Assembly: GCA_016786705.1 (NCBI GenBank)
Contig: JAEUVV010000013.1
Span: 434,001 to 498,000 of the forward strand
Source of the DNA: Taibaiella sp.
Lineage (GTDB): Bacteria > Bacteroidota > Bacteroidia > Chitinophagales > Chitinophagaceae
Direction of reading: 5' to 3'
DNA length: 64,000 bases
The notes beneath the pieces are model-generated. The model saw nothing but the letters and a program-made list of their open reading frames with translations. It ran no database searches and had not been told where the DNA came from. Below, one piece after another: positions 8,648 through 17,609 of the stretch; the first letter of the stretch is position 1; the number at the start of each line of letters is the position of its first letter. A program made the position numbers and the translations under genes.

Positions 8648-9349
8648 ATGAACAAGTTACTTAAAATAGCACTTGTTGGCTTTCTGCTGTATCCTATCTT
8701 TATTATGGCGCAGCAAAAGAAAGCGGCAAAAAATACTACGCAATACACGTTTTCCGAAATGTGGATTTGGGAATATAAGGATGGAAGCGGTAATAAGGCA
8801 CTAATGGCAATTTACCGTGAGCCGGTACTAAATTACTGGTTGCTCACACCCGATGACGCCGGTTTCCGGAGTACTGATGAGATGAGCTTGTGGTTTATAC
8901 TGAAGCCTGACGGCGAAGTATTGCAGGCCTTTCAGGAGGAAGGAAAGAGCCGCAATAAAAAGCTGGTAAGACACCGTTTGTTCCCTGAAAAGAAAACCCG
9001 GCTGCCTGGTTATTGGCGGGGCACCGGTAAGACCAGATATTTTGGCGATACTTTTTCCGGTTTTCCTGAGATGAAAGGAATGGAATATGAGGTCAGCTAT
9101 GAAAAGACTAATGATAAAACAGCATTTTTCCTGGCAAAGGCAAAAGTGGATGGTTGTATGCTATCGCTTTTTAATGATCTGGATATAGATGCGAAGCTGC
9201 CCATCCGTTTCCCCAAGGACATACCGGGTGATTTCATTCCACTTAGTGAATATACCGTATTCCCTGCTGGCAGTGTGCAGTATGGTTTTAAGTATATTTC
9301 TCATACAGAGTACAACATAGATCTGTCAGAATACATGGAAGTTTGGTAA
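8648..9349 (+). CDS. Secreted protein, unknown function (last gene of the envelope cluster)
   Basis: The protein has 233 residues from the ATG at 8648. The frame also has an ATG at 8636, directly abutting the previous stop codon, but 8648 places the signal peptide (MNKLLKIALVGFLLYPIFIMAQ) at the N-terminus. The mature protein is rich in Tyr, Trp and Phe, and I do not recognise a family. It closes the run of eight envelope genes; the next gene, a response regulator, begins 78 bp later. Confidence 0.72.
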   Translation: MNKLLKIALVGFLLYPIFIMAQQKKAAKNTTQYTFSEMWIWEYKDGSGNKALMAIYREPVLNYWLLTPDDAGFRSTDEMSLWFILKPDGEVLQAFQEEGKSRNKKLVRHRLFPEKKTRLPGYWRGTGKTRYFGDTFSGFPEMKGMEYEVSYEKTNDKTAFFLAKAKVDGCMLSLFNDLDIDAKLPIRFPKDIPGDFIPLSEYTVFPAGSVQYGFKYISHTEYNIDLSEYMEVW

Positions 9350-9427
9350 TGCTTAAACAAAAGTTGGGCGCAGGTATTTGATTTCTCAGGGTATATTGCT
9401 TTTTTTGCAGTATAGACACTGAGCTTT

Positions 9428-10042
9428 ATGCGAATACTTATTGCCGATGATCATACTATAGTCTTAGACGGGCTCGAATTGCTGCTGTCCACTTTTGATT
9501 TTGTACAGCAGGTTTATAAAGCTATTTCTGAAGACGACCTGATGCAGCATTTGGCGCAGCAGGATATAGATATAATATTGCTGGATATCGCATTTGGCAA
9601 AGCAGACGGTCGCGAAATTTGCAGGAGAATAAAGAAGGCCCGGCCTGCAATCAGGCTCATCGCCCTGACCAGCCACGGAGATATGGCTACCGTAAAATCA
9701 TCTATACAATCCGGCTTTGACGGCTACCTGTTAAAATCTGAAGACCGGCGTACCGTGATGCAGGCATTGCAACTGGTGGCCGAAGGGGAGCAGTTTTTTA
9801 GCCCGCAGGTAAAAGATGTTTTTTTTCAGCAGGGAGTAGCTAAGCAAAAGGCAGCATTGACCAGGAGAGAGGAAGAAATACTGGGCTTAATAGTAGGGGA
9901 AAAGACAACAAAAGAAATAGCCGAAGCATTGTTTATTTCCGAAAAAACGGTAGAAAACCACCGTGCTAACCTGATGCTGAAGCTGGATGTAAAGAATATG
10001 GCAGGATTAGTAAAAAAAGCGATTATGCTGGGTTATGCTTAA
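9428..10042 (+). CDS. Response regulator, NarL/LuxR type
   Basis: The protein has 204 residues. The receiver domain (about 1-118) has the acidic pair DD at residues 7-8, the phosphoacceptor Asp53 in IILLDIAFG, a Thr in LTS near residue 84 and a Lys in LLKSED. A LuxR-type DNA-binding domain (about 140-204) begins LTRREEEILGLIV and contains the recognition helix region ISEKTVENHRANLM. This is a transcription factor activated by a histidine kinase. The TPR histidine kinase gene begins 59 bp downstream and is the obvious partner. Its targets are unknown; the envelope cluster directly upstream is the first candidate. Confidence 0.92.
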   Translation: MRILIADDHTIVLDGLELLLSTFDFVQQVYKAISEDDLMQHLAQQDIDIILLDIAFGKADGREICRRIKKARPAIRLIALTSHGDMATVKSSIQSGFDGYLLKSEDRRTVMQALQLVAEGEQFFSPQVKDVFFQQGVAKQKAALTRREEEILGLIVGEKTTKEIAEALFISEKTVENHRANLMLKLDVKNMAGLVKKAIMLGYA

Positions 10043-10101
10043 GCGGCTGCAATACCGCTCAATCGCTGAATGGCTAGTTAAATCTATTTAGAAATCAATC
10101 A

Positions 10102-11955
10102 ATGAAAAAGCTATTAATTCTTGGCATCTGTTTAATGAAAAGCATAGCTTCCGCAGCTCAGGATAAAGACATTGTGAGCCCTGAGGTAAAAGCTTTGATA
10201 GCGCAGGCCGATTCCTGTCATAAGCAAGGAGGTGAAGGCTGCGACATTACCTACAAAAAAGCGCTATCGCTGATCAGGAATACCCGGAAAGATCAACCTG
10301 CAGTGATCTATAACAAGTTAAGCTATTACTATTTCAATAATAATCAATCAGACTCCGCAAAAAAATATATTGAGCTAAGCATAGCACAGTCGAGCGATCC
10401 GGATAATGTCGAATCTGCAACAAATCTCAAAGCGCATATATTATATAATGAAGGGCATTTTGATCAGGCTGTCAAAGTCTACATTGAACTGGCTAAGCGG
10501 CTGGAAGCGCAGCACAAGACAGATAAGCTGGCATTTACCTATGGCAATATAGGAAACCTGTACTTTTCACAGAATGACTATACCAATAGCCTGGTTTACC
10601 TTCATAAGAGCTTTGACATTTTACAACAAGAGCGCGATACAACCGTAATTGCAACGATTGCAGGAAATATTGCCGACGGCTATTTGGAAATAAATAAAGA
10701 CTCTTTGGCTAAAGTATGGGCCTACAAGGCTATAGTGCTGCCCAATGCATTCAACCCCGCCGAAGGCAAAGCCCTTGGGTATACTACCCTGGCAAGCCTG
10801 TTTTCTGACAATAATACGGATAGTGCTATATATTATGTAGGCAAAGCGATAGACCTTGCGCAAAAATTTAATGATGAGCGGAACCTGCAAAGAGCATTAG
10901 TTTTAAAAGCCCGCATACAAAAAAATGAGGGCAATTATAAAGAGGCGCAAAAAACAATCGATTCCGCTATTAAATTGTTTCGTGTGACCAATTACCAGCT
11001 AGGCCTTTCTGATGCGCTGCTGGAAGCTGCCCGGATCAGCCTGAAGAATCAAAACTACGAAAAGTCGGCCTTGTATTTTAATGAACACATTACTATGCAG
11101 GATAGTCTCCGCTCGAAGGAGCGTTACCAGACTTTAGGAGAGCTCACCACCAGGTATGAAACAGAGAAAAAAGAAAGAAAAATCGCTGAACAGGAATTAA
11201 TCATTCAACGAAAAAATGCGCAAATACGAAGTTGGCTTATTGGCGGTGGTGCTTTAATTCTGGGATTTGGATTATTTCTGCTGCAGTACAGGAGCGGCCA
11301 GCAGCGAAAACTGAAGCTTATAGAACAGGAAAATGAAAATGCTGTACTAAAAGCCATGATGAACAGCGAAGAGCGGGAGCGCAGGGCAATAAGCAGTACC
11401 TTACACGATAGCGTAGCAGCAAAATTAGGTGCTGCAAAAATGAGTTTACAATCCATCCCTTTTCTGGAGGAAAACAGGAGAGTTGAGCAGCTCGAAAAGA
11501 CGGCCCAGCTGGTGAGTAATATTCATAGTGATGTAAGGAGTATAGCCCATCACCTTTTGCCCGTCACCTTAGAAAAAGAAGGTTTAGTTCCTGCCCTTAT
11601 CGAATTTGTCGCGGAGATGAATCAGTTACATTTATTGGAAATTAAGATGCTTAATCAACTGCCTGCAGGCTTTAGCCTGTCCAAGCGCGAGGAGCTGATA
11701 CTATACCGCATTGTTCAGGAATTGATTAACAATACCATAAAGCATTCTAAAGCTACTGAAGCTATCATAACGTTATCCCTGACTGATGAGCAATTGAAAA
11801 TAAGCGTATCCGACAATGGTATCGGCTTTAATGGCAGTCAGGAACATCAGGGCTTGTACAGTATAAGGGAGCGAATGAAGTCTGTTGGCGGCACCTTCGG
11901 TATTGAAAACCGGCCGGGTAATGGCACTTCGGCCTGGATCAGGCTGCATGTATAG
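10102..11955 (+). CDS. TPR-containing sensor histidine kinase (HisKA_3 type)
   Basis: The protein has 617 residues: a signal peptide (about 1-19), several TPR-like helical repeats in the periplasm (about 50-335), a coiled-coil-like stretch (about 345-372), one membrane helix (about 376-394), and then a cytoplasmic HisKA_3 dimerisation domain with the phosphorylated His435 in STLHDSVAAKLG. The HATPase_c domain contains NNTIKHSKAT, SDNGIGFN and the glycine-rich GNGTSAWI near the C-terminus. This type pairs with LuxR response regulators, matching the gene just upstream. TPR sensors of this kind are common in Bacteroidota and their ligands are mostly unknown. Confidence 0.92.
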   Translation: MKKLLILGICLMKSIASAAQDKDIVSPEVKALIAQADSCHKQGGEGCDITYKKALSLIRNTRKDQPAVIYNKLSYYYFNNNQSDSAKKYIELSIAQSSDPDNVESATNLKAHILYNEGHFDQAVKVYIELAKRLEAQHKTDKLAFTYGNIGNLYFSQNDYTNSLVYLHKSFDILQQERDTTVIATIAGNIADGYLEINKDSLAKVWAYKAIVLPNAFNPAEGKALGYTTLASLFSDNNTDSAIYYVGKAIDLAQKFNDERNLQRALVLKARIQKNEGNYKEAQKTIDSAIKLFRVTNYQLGLSDALLEAARISLKNQNYEKSALYFNEHITMQDSLRSKERYQTLGELTTRYETEKKERKIAEQELIIQRKNAQIRSWLIGGGALILGFGLFLLQYRSGQQRKLKLIEQENENAVLKAMMNSEERERRAISSTLHDSVAAKLGAAKMSLQSIPFLEENRRVEQLEKTAQLVSNIHSDVRSIAHHLLPVTLEKEGLVPALIEFVAEMNQLHLLEIKMLNQLPAGFSLSKREELILYRIVQELINNTIKHSKATEAIITLSLTDEQLKISVSDNGIGFNGSQEHQGLYSIRERMKSVGGTFGIENRPGNGTSAWIRLHV

Positions 11956-12109
11956 GTCATATATCCTACAACTAGATGTGTTCATCATATTGCTTAAAAC
12001 TGAAGCAATGATAAAGTTTGCGCCCAAAGATTTCCGGCACTTAAAAAAATGGTTAGATACACTCCAGGTCAGAAATATTGATGAGAAACTCCTGTGAGCC
12101 GATTAATCA

Positions 12110-12802
12110 CTATCCGAATTTTCCCCTGGCGAATTTCTGAAGATCATTATTGGAACCATAGATTACGATGATATCGCCGCGTTGCAGTGAGGTAGTCGGT
12201 TCGGGGATGCCCTGGACATTGGGTACCGTTTTACTCCCGCCCAGGAAGCTTTTCTCCTGCGTATCCCGGATGATCGTCAGGATAAGGATGTTGTGTTGCT
12301 CCCTGAATTTAACCTCTTCGATTGTTTTGCCCACATATTTTTCCGGCACCACAATCTCAACAATACTGAAATTACTATTTAGTTCAAAGGAATCAACAAC
12401 ACCCTTAAGGCATAACTTCTTAGCCCAGCGCTCTGCCGATTCCTCCTCGGGCCGCACAATTTCACTCACTCCTATAGCGTTCAATACATTTTCATGCAAC
12501 GGGTTTATAGATCGGCTTATGAGCCTTTTAACCCCCAAATTTTTAAAATGGGCGGTAACCATAATGTTAGTGCCTTCATCTTCACCTATACAAACCATCA
12601 CCACATCCGAATTCTTTAAAGGGAGGTGTGTGATGGCTACCTGGTCTGTTGCATTCATACAAATGGTGTGCGACAGCTTATCTTTTAAGGCCATGACTCT
12701 TTCCGAGCGGGAATCTACACCAATTACTTCATTGCCCTGTTGGGTAAGTTTCTCTGCTAAAGCGCCTCCGAAATTGCCAAGTCCTATAATTATAAATTTC
12801 AT
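12110..12802 (-). CDS. trkA: Trk/Ktr potassium uptake regulatory subunit
   Basis: The protein has 230 residues, the size of single-RCK KtrA-type subunits rather than the double-length E. coli TrkA. The N-terminal RCK_N Rossmann fold has GLGNFGGALAEKL (GxGxxG), an acidic residue after the second strand (GVDSRSERV) for nucleotide binding, and the C-terminal RCK_C half (about 135-225). It forms the cytoplasmic gating ring on the TrkH channel. It is the third gene of a nhaA-trkH-trkA unit, 9 bp after trkH. Confidence 0.93.
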   Translation of the reverse strand: MKFIIIGLGNFGGALAEKLTQQGNEVIGVDSRSERVMALKDKLSHTICMNATDQVAITHLPLKNSDVVMVCIGEDEGTNIMVTAHFKNLGVKRLISRSINPLHENVLNAIGVSEIVRPEEESAERWAKKLCLKGVVDSFELNSNFSIVEIVVPEKYVGKTIEEVKFREQHNILILTIIRDTQEKSFLGGSKTVPNVQGIPEPTTSLQRGDIIVIYGSNNDLQKFARGKFG

Positions 12803-12811
12803 GTTATTTTT

Positions 12812-14551
12812 TTAGTTGATTAATATTTCATCTGAAGGGTAGTGGTAATTGGCCTGCTTGACTTTTTTAAAGAATGCAATAAGGATGTTTAACATACTTA
12901 CTCTCCCGATAAACATGGTAACGATCAAAACCATCTTACTTTCCGTACTCAGGTCTCCTGTAATGCCCAGGCTAAGGCCTACAGTGCTGTAAGCGGAGAA
13001 ACATTCGAATGCAATGTCCAGCAGCGGAATATGGTTGTCATAATGGGAAATCAGGAAGATGCTAAACCCTATGACCAGTAAAGACAGACTCATAACTGCA
13101 AATGCCCGCCTTACAGAAACATCTGCTACCTCCCGACGGAAAATCTCTATCTTGCGCTTTCCTTTTGCCAGACTTAGGTAGTTGAGTGTAGCAATGGCAA
13201 ATGTGCTGGTTTTTATCCCGCCCCCGGTAGAGGCGGGAGAGGCGCCGATCCACATCAGGAAAATGATGATGATGATAGAGGAGAAATGCAGCTGGCTGAA
13301 ATCAATAGAGTTAAATCCCGCGGTACGTGGTGTTGTAGCGGTAAAAAGGGCCGTGACCACTTTTCCGATCCCTGCATGAGCTCCAAGTACGTTATAGTAC
13401 TCCTTGATATATATCACTATTGTTCCTGAAAGGATTAAAACGAAAGTTGTCAACAGGTTTATTTTATTACTCAAGGTCAGGATCCAGGGCCGGTAATTGC
13501 CCCGCCTGTCAAGGAACCAAAAGATATACCTTTCAATAAGATGCTTTAAATAGCGCATGGAATTGATCACGATAGGAAAGCCCAGGCCTCCGAATACAAA
13601 TATGACAACAATGATAAACTGCAGGGGATAATTGTATAAGTAACTTGCTTCCATCATGCCATGTGGTAATGTCGAAAAGCCGGCATTGCAGAAAGCTGAA
13701 ATGGAATGAAAGACGGAAAAATACACACGCTCCGAAAAAACAGGGATAAGATTTTGGTCGATATTCAGGAAAATTAATACTGCGCCAATAGATTCAACCA
13801 GGAACGTGATGACCAGGATACGCCTGACTGTAGTAAATACCTCCCCCAGTTTTTCCGAATTGGTCATATCGCTCAGTGCAAGCTGATTTTCATAGGTAGC
13901 GCCACCTTTGAAAAAATAGCTGAAATAACTGGCGAAAGTCAGGATACCTAAGCCTCCTGCCTGGATCAATAACAAGATTAGGGTTTGCCCGAAAGTTGTG
14001 AAATAGGAGCTTGTGTCTAAGGCAACCAGCCCGGTCACGCAGACCGCGCTGGTTGAGGTAAATAAGGCATCTATAAAGGTGATGCCCTGCTGTGTAGCCT
14101 TGGGCAGCATTAATAGTATAGCGCCAACCAGTATGAGTGCTATGAAGCTGACCATAAACAGTTGGGCCGGGTTGAGAAAAGAACGCTTGTACCTTAGCCT
14201 GGATCGGGTAAACTCCCTGATGATCTTCAAGATAACGGCCAGTCTGATCCATTGAATACCGCCCGGTTGGTCTCGTGTAGCGAATTGCTGGTAGAGGCAA
14301 AAGAGCACAAAAAGAATGCTTAAGGCGTCAAAAATAAAAACCCCTAAAATAAAATGCCTCTCACGGTAGTAATAACTTAATATCGTATAAAATATGCCGG
14401 TTACCAATACGGAAACGTACAAAGTCATTATAGCGACGCTCATCGATAAGCTCAACGTGAAACCGTAATCTACGATAAGGACTACGAGCGTTACTAAGTG
14501 CAAAATACCAACGAACTGCTTTAATTGTTTTGAATACAAGAAATCTTTCAT
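12812..14551 (-). CDS. trkH: Trk/Ktr-type potassium uptake transmembrane subunit
   Basis: The protein has 579 residues. Four M1-P-M2 repeats are recognisable by their pore-loop filters: SAVCVTGLVAL, SAFCNAGFSTL, TPRTAGFNSID and SAYSTVGLSLG, each with the conserved Gly. An extra set of N-terminal hydrophobic helices (about residues 10-125) precedes the pore domain and accounts for the length. The protein takes up K+ at the inner membrane together with the RCK subunit encoded next. It follows nhaA by 10 bp, so the three genes are very probably one transcript that couples Na+ extrusion to K+ import. Confidence 0.93.
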   Translation of the reverse strand: MKDFLYSKQLKQFVGILHLVTLVVLIVDYGFTLSLSMSVAIMTLYVSVLVTGIFYTILSYYYRERHFILGVFIFDALSILFVLFCLYQQFATRDQPGGIQWIRLAVILKIIREFTRSRLRYKRSFLNPAQLFMVSFIALILVGAILLMLPKATQQGITFIDALFTSTSAVCVTGLVALDTSSYFTTFGQTLILLLIQAGGLGILTFASYFSYFFKGGATYENQLALSDMTNSEKLGEVFTTVRRILVITFLVESIGAVLIFLNIDQNLIPVFSERVYFSVFHSISAFCNAGFSTLPHGMMEASYLYNYPLQFIIVVIFVFGGLGFPIVINSMRYLKHLIERYIFWFLDRRGNYRPWILTLSNKINLLTTFVLILSGTIVIYIKEYYNVLGAHAGIGKVVTALFTATTPRTAGFNSIDFSQLHFSSIIIIIFLMWIGASPASTGGGIKTSTFAIATLNYLSLAKGKRKIEIFRREVADVSVRRAFAVMSLSLLVIGFSIFLISHYDNHIPLLDIAFECFSAYSTVGLSLGITGDLSTESKMVLIVTMFIGRVSMLNILIAFFKKVKQANYHYPSDEILIN

Positions 14552-14561
14552 GCTTCTATGG

Positions 14562-15896
14562 TTAGTTGGGGGTTCTGTTTTTAGCCTGCTTACTTAATAC
14601 ATAGTAGCCCAAGATACCACCTATTATTGAGGCGGCAAAAATGCCGATCTTAGCCTGCGTCTTATACACTTCGTGGGAGAACGCCAGGGAGGTTACGAAG
14701 AGCGACATGGTGAAGCCAATAGAAGCAAGTAATCCTAAGCCGAATAGATTCCGCACGTTCATGCCTTCCGGGAAAGGGGCAACTTTTAATTTTACCAATA
14801 ATAAGGTGAACCCTACGACACCTGCTACCTTGCCTATAAGGAGCCCCAAGGCCACGCCAATGGCCACATTGGTGCTGAAGAGCTGCTCCACGTCAATAGC
14901 CAGCGATACACCGGCATTCGCCAGTGCAAAAACTGGGATGATTATAAACGTAACCATAGGATGCATGGCATGCTCTAAGCGTTGCAATGGAGGCGTTGCT
15001 TCTACAGTACTGGTTTTAATTTTTTCCAGAACGTGGAGTTGCTCATTGGTAAGTGTTGGGCTGCTGTTGTCCGGGTCGATATCATTAAACCTATTTAGCA
15101 GGCCCTGTATTTTATTGCTGAACATTTGCTCATTAATTTTTACATCGGCGGGAATAGTAAAGGCTGCGAGCACCGCGGCAATCGTGGCATGTACACCTGA
15201 TAATAAAAATGTGGTCCATACACCTCCTACTCCCAGTATTGCATAGAACAGAATACTTCTAACCCCCATCTTGTTTCCGATATACATAGTTAACAAAACG
15301 AGCGCACCTATCGCCAGGTGTAAGAGAGAGATATCCGAGGTATAGAAAAACGCGATGACCAGTACAGCTCCCAGGTCGTCAACGATCGCCAGAGCGGTTA
15401 AAAATACTTTCAAAGTGAGTGGTATTCTTTTTCCCAACAAATAAAGTACACCCAATGCGAAAGCTATATCGGTTGCCATAGGAATTCCCCAGCCACTGTG
15501 GACCTCTCCGGCAGGATTAAAGCATAGATATATTACGGCAGGAACTACCATTCCGCCCAATGCTGCTACAATAGGCAAAAGGGCCTTCCGTGGATTCGAT
15601 AATTCGCCGCCGATAATCTCACGCTTCAATTCCAATCCTACCACGAAGAAAAACACGGCCATTAAACCGTCGTTTACCCAGTGATGCAGGTTGTATTCGA
15701 AATAGGTATTCCCATCCCACCGGAAGCCAAACCGGTGTTCAAGAATATGATGGTATTCTTCGGCAAAGGAAGAGTTCGCGAAAATCAATGCTATGATTAC
15801 GCTGATTGCTAATACTATGCCACCCGCTTTCTCCTGCTTGATAAAGCTCTGTATCGGCGATACGATTTTTTCGATCGGTGTTCTTTTGTTAATCAT
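14562..15896 (-). CDS. nhaA: Na+/H+ antiporter NhaA
   Basis: The protein has 444 residues and about 12 membrane helices. The ion-binding pair occurs in AIVDDLGAVLVIAFFYT (equivalent to Asp163/Asp164 of E. coli NhaA), and the third conserved Asp lies in PMATDIAFALGVL. The protein exchanges internal Na+ for external H+. It is the first gene of the operon with trkH and trkA. A good -33/-7 promoter lies about 55-85 bp upstream. Confidence 0.95.
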   Translation of the reverse strand: MINKRTPIEKIVSPIQSFIKQEKAGGIVLAISVIIALIFANSSFAEEYHHILEHRFGFRWDGNTYFEYNLHHWVNDGLMAVFFFVVGLELKREIIGGELSNPRKALLPIVAALGGMVVPAVIYLCFNPAGEVHSGWGIPMATDIAFALGVLYLLGKRIPLTLKVFLTALAIVDDLGAVLVIAFFYTSDISLLHLAIGALVLLTMYIGNKMGVRSILFYAILGVGGVWTTFLLSGVHATIAAVLAAFTIPADVKINEQMFSNKIQGLLNRFNDIDPDNSSPTLTNEQLHVLEKIKTSTVEATPPLQRLEHAMHPMVTFIIIPVFALANAGVSLAIDVEQLFSTNVAIGVALGLLIGKVAGVVGFTLLLVKLKVAPFPEGMNVRNLFGLGLLASIGFTMSLFVTSLAFSHEVYKTQAKIGIFAASIIGGILGYYVLSKQAKNRTPN

Positions 15897-15950
15897 TCAG
15901 AAATTTTGATCCAGAGTTTTACGGTCAGACAACTATTTGTTTAATTAAAG

Positions 15951-15980
15951 CAAAAATAGAAAATGGTGATCAACTGCAAA
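15951..15980 (-). promoter_or_regulatory. Promoter of the nhaA-trkH-trkA operon (Bacteroidota type)
   Basis: On the minus strand there is a -33 TTTG (15980-15977), an 18-bp spacer and a -7 TATTTTTG (15958-15951), matching the Bacteroidota consensus TTTG/TAnnTTTG. The start codon of nhaA lies about 55 bp downstream at 15896. Confidence 0.6.
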
Positions 15981-16021
15981 AAGTTGTGGGTTAATAAAAA
16001 AATCTAGCTTTGCCTAAAACG

Positions 16022-16047
16022 AAAAAAGCACTCCTAAGAGTGCTTTT
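16022..16047 (-). terminator. Terminator of the tRNA-Lys gene
   Basis: A perfect stem of at least 10 bp (AAAAGCACTC paired with GAGTGCTTTT) has a short CTAA loop and ends in a T-run when read on the minus strand. It lies directly behind the tRNA 3' end. Confidence 0.85.
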
Positions 16048-16049
16048 CG

Positions 16050-16122
16050 TGATCCCGCTGGGACTCGAACCCAGGGCCCATACATTAAAAGTGTATTGCT
16101 CTACCAACTGAGCTACGGAATC
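16050..16122 (-). tRNA. tRNA-Lys (anticodon TTT)
   Basis: The minus strand folds as a full cloverleaf of 73 nt. The acceptor stem GATTCCG pairs with CGGGATC (one G-T pair) with discriminator A. The D-arm contains AGCTCAGTTGGTAGAGC, the anticodon loop is CTTTTAA between ATACA and TGTAT, and the T-arm is GGGTTCGAGTCCC. The CCA end is not encoded. The gene stands alone, with its own promoter and terminator. Confidence 0.97.
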
Positions 16123-16169
16123 ATTCCCCATCAATTAAAACCGCTGCTGCTGTTCCGTTTAATGGACTG

Positions 16170-16202
16170 CAAAGGTAAATATTTTCTCCAATAACTTCCA
16201 AA
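16170..16202 (-). promoter_or_regulatory. Promoter of the tRNA-Lys gene
   Basis: On the minus strand there is a -33 TTTG (16202-16199), a 21-bp spacer and a -7 TACCTTTG (16177-16170), about 48 bp before the mature tRNA 5' end. It is one of the best matches to the Bacteroidota promoter consensus in the window. Confidence 0.75.
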
Positions 16203-16292
16203 AAAAATTAGAAATATTTTTTCATCCTCTTTTTTAAACTGCCTTTTACATTTTATTCCCGTTCTTTGCCCCTGTCTAATTTATTAATCAAT

Positions 16293-16928
16293 ATGCTGCA
16301 CGTTCAAGGCTTCACCTTCAACCCTTTCCAGGAAAATACCTATATCATCTTCAACGATCATAAGCAATGCTGGATCGTAGACCCCGGCATGTACGATGCC
16401 CGGGAAGAGCAGGTGCTCTTTGACTTTATCGCGGAACACGAGCTGGTACCGCAGCAAATCATCAACACGCATGGCCATATCGATCACGTATTCGGCATCG
16501 ACAGCCTGAAACAGAAATACAAGATTCCTTTTGGCGTACATAAAGAAGATGAACCTATAGTAAGGAACGCGGCCAACAGCGCGGCGATGTTCGGGCTTAA
16601 ATTCCCGGTAAGCCCGCAGCCTGACTTCTGGATTGAACCCGGCATTTTAAAACTTGGAGATGATGCCATACAGGTATTATTTGTTCCGGGACATTCCCCG
16701 GGCAGTGTAGCCTTCTATAATGCTGAAGGAGAATGGGTCATTGGCGGCGATGTATTGTTCCAGCAAAGCATAGGCCGTACCGACCTGCCGGGTGGTAATT
16801 TAGATACGCTCATCAACAGTATCAAAACCCAGCTCTTTGTATTACCTGAAGCAACGCTTGTGTTAAGCGGTCACGGTGCCCCTACTACTATCGGGGAAGA
16901 AATGCAGTCTAATCCTTTTTTTCACTAA
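16293..16928 (+). CDS. MBL-fold metallohydrolase (glyoxalase II-like)
   Basis: The protein has 211 residues from the ATG at 16293; a TTG nine codons upstream is a less likely start. The metal-binding signature THGHIDH (about residues 58-64), VPGHSPGS (third His), GGDVLF (bridging Asp) and LSGHG (last His) define a binuclear metallo-beta-lactamase-fold hydrolase. The short glyoxalase II-like group includes hydroxyacylglutathione hydrolase-like and thioesterase enzymes; the substrate cannot be told. It is cytosolic with no signal peptide. It converges with the gene at 16938, leaving 9 bp between stop codons. Confidence 0.9.
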   Translation: MLHVQGFTFNPFQENTYIIFNDHKQCWIVDPGMYDAREEQVLFDFIAEHELVPQQIINTHGHIDHVFGIDSLKQKYKIPFGVHKEDEPIVRNAANSAAMFGLKFPVSPQPDFWIEPGILKLGDDAIQVLFVPGHSPGSVAFYNAEGEWVIGGDVLFQQSIGRTDLPGGNLDTLINSIKTQLFVLPEATLVLSGHGAPTTIGEEMQSNPFFH

Positions 16929-16937
16929 GGACTTAAT

Positions 16938-17411
16938 TTAATGGATTACCCGGTCGGCACAGGTCGTGCTGGCAAAGGCATGCGGCTTGGCTTTGAAGGC
17001 GAAGCCCATGCCCATTATATAGCCCATAGCCTCGCTGAGGGCGGTATTGCTTTTGAATTGCGGATCGGTATTGATATCGGCATGCACCTCCATAGGCACA
17101 TCATACCTGGTCAATATCTCGCAAAGGTCATAAGCAATACCTATACTTTTGGACACTTCCAGTAGCATACGCTCCCGGATCCCGTAGTTACGCTTTTGCG
17201 CGTCATGCTGCACAAACATAAAGCCACCGCTGCGTTCTCTTAAAAAAACTATGACGGTGGCAAATTCTGTATTCGATCCATATACCTGGGAGTCGGTGCC
17301 TATATAGAGCCTGATCTGGTGTCCGTTGGCCCTTTCCCTGAGTATCGTCTGCTCTACGAGCTCCTCTATGGGTTGCTGTATGGGTACTCCGTTAAATCGC
17401 TTCCACTTCAT
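16938..17411 (-). CDS. Ribonuclease H-like YkuK family protein
   Basis: The protein has 157 residues. The RNase H-like fold is indicated by YIGTDSQVYG, an acidic residue on strand one (Asp in GTDSQ), followed by VIVFLRER, and by EVHADINTD later. This matches the YkuK/DUF458 family, whose biochemical role is not established. It is a cytosolic protein standing alone between convergent and divergent neighbours, and a housekeeping nucleic-acid role is an inference. Confidence 0.78.
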   Translation of the reverse strand: MKWKRFNGVPIQQPIEELVEQTILRERANGHQIRLYIGTDSQVYGSNTEFATVIVFLRERSGGFMFVQHDAQKRNYGIRERMLLEVSKSIGIAYDLCEILTRYDVPMEVHADINTDPQFKSNTALSEAMGYIMGMGFAFKAKPHAFASTTCADRVIH

Positions 17412-17609
17412 ACATGTTATTTTTTAATGGTTGGCTGCCTAAAATTGGCTTAAATGATACAAATCTACCTTTATTTTAAGTTATCTTATTATTAAAATTA
17501 ATCATAAAAAACGTTTTTTTACACACCTGTTGATTATTTTTTACACCGCGTTAATAGGAGTTTACCTATTTTCGATAAAGTGTTTGTCTAAAAGCAAACG
17601 AGTGGAAAG

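Noticed and set aside
12008..12097. Short plus-strand frame (29 codons) after the histidine kinase gene
   Set aside because: It is too short to judge, has no domain and no clear promoter, and overlaps a longer chance frame. It is not called as a gene.
12168..12815. Long open frame antisense to trkA
   Set aside because: The trkA frame has strong family motifs, while the antisense frame has none. It is a shadow of coding sequence on the other strand.
14641..15246. Long plus-strand open frame inside nhaA
   Set aside because: It is antisense to the NhaA ion-binding region and has no domain. It is a shadow.
16021..16130. Depletion of GGNCC sites as an effect of the restriction-modification system
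   Set aside because: GGNCC sites occur freely, for instance inside the tRNA gene, so no avoidance can be claimed from this window.
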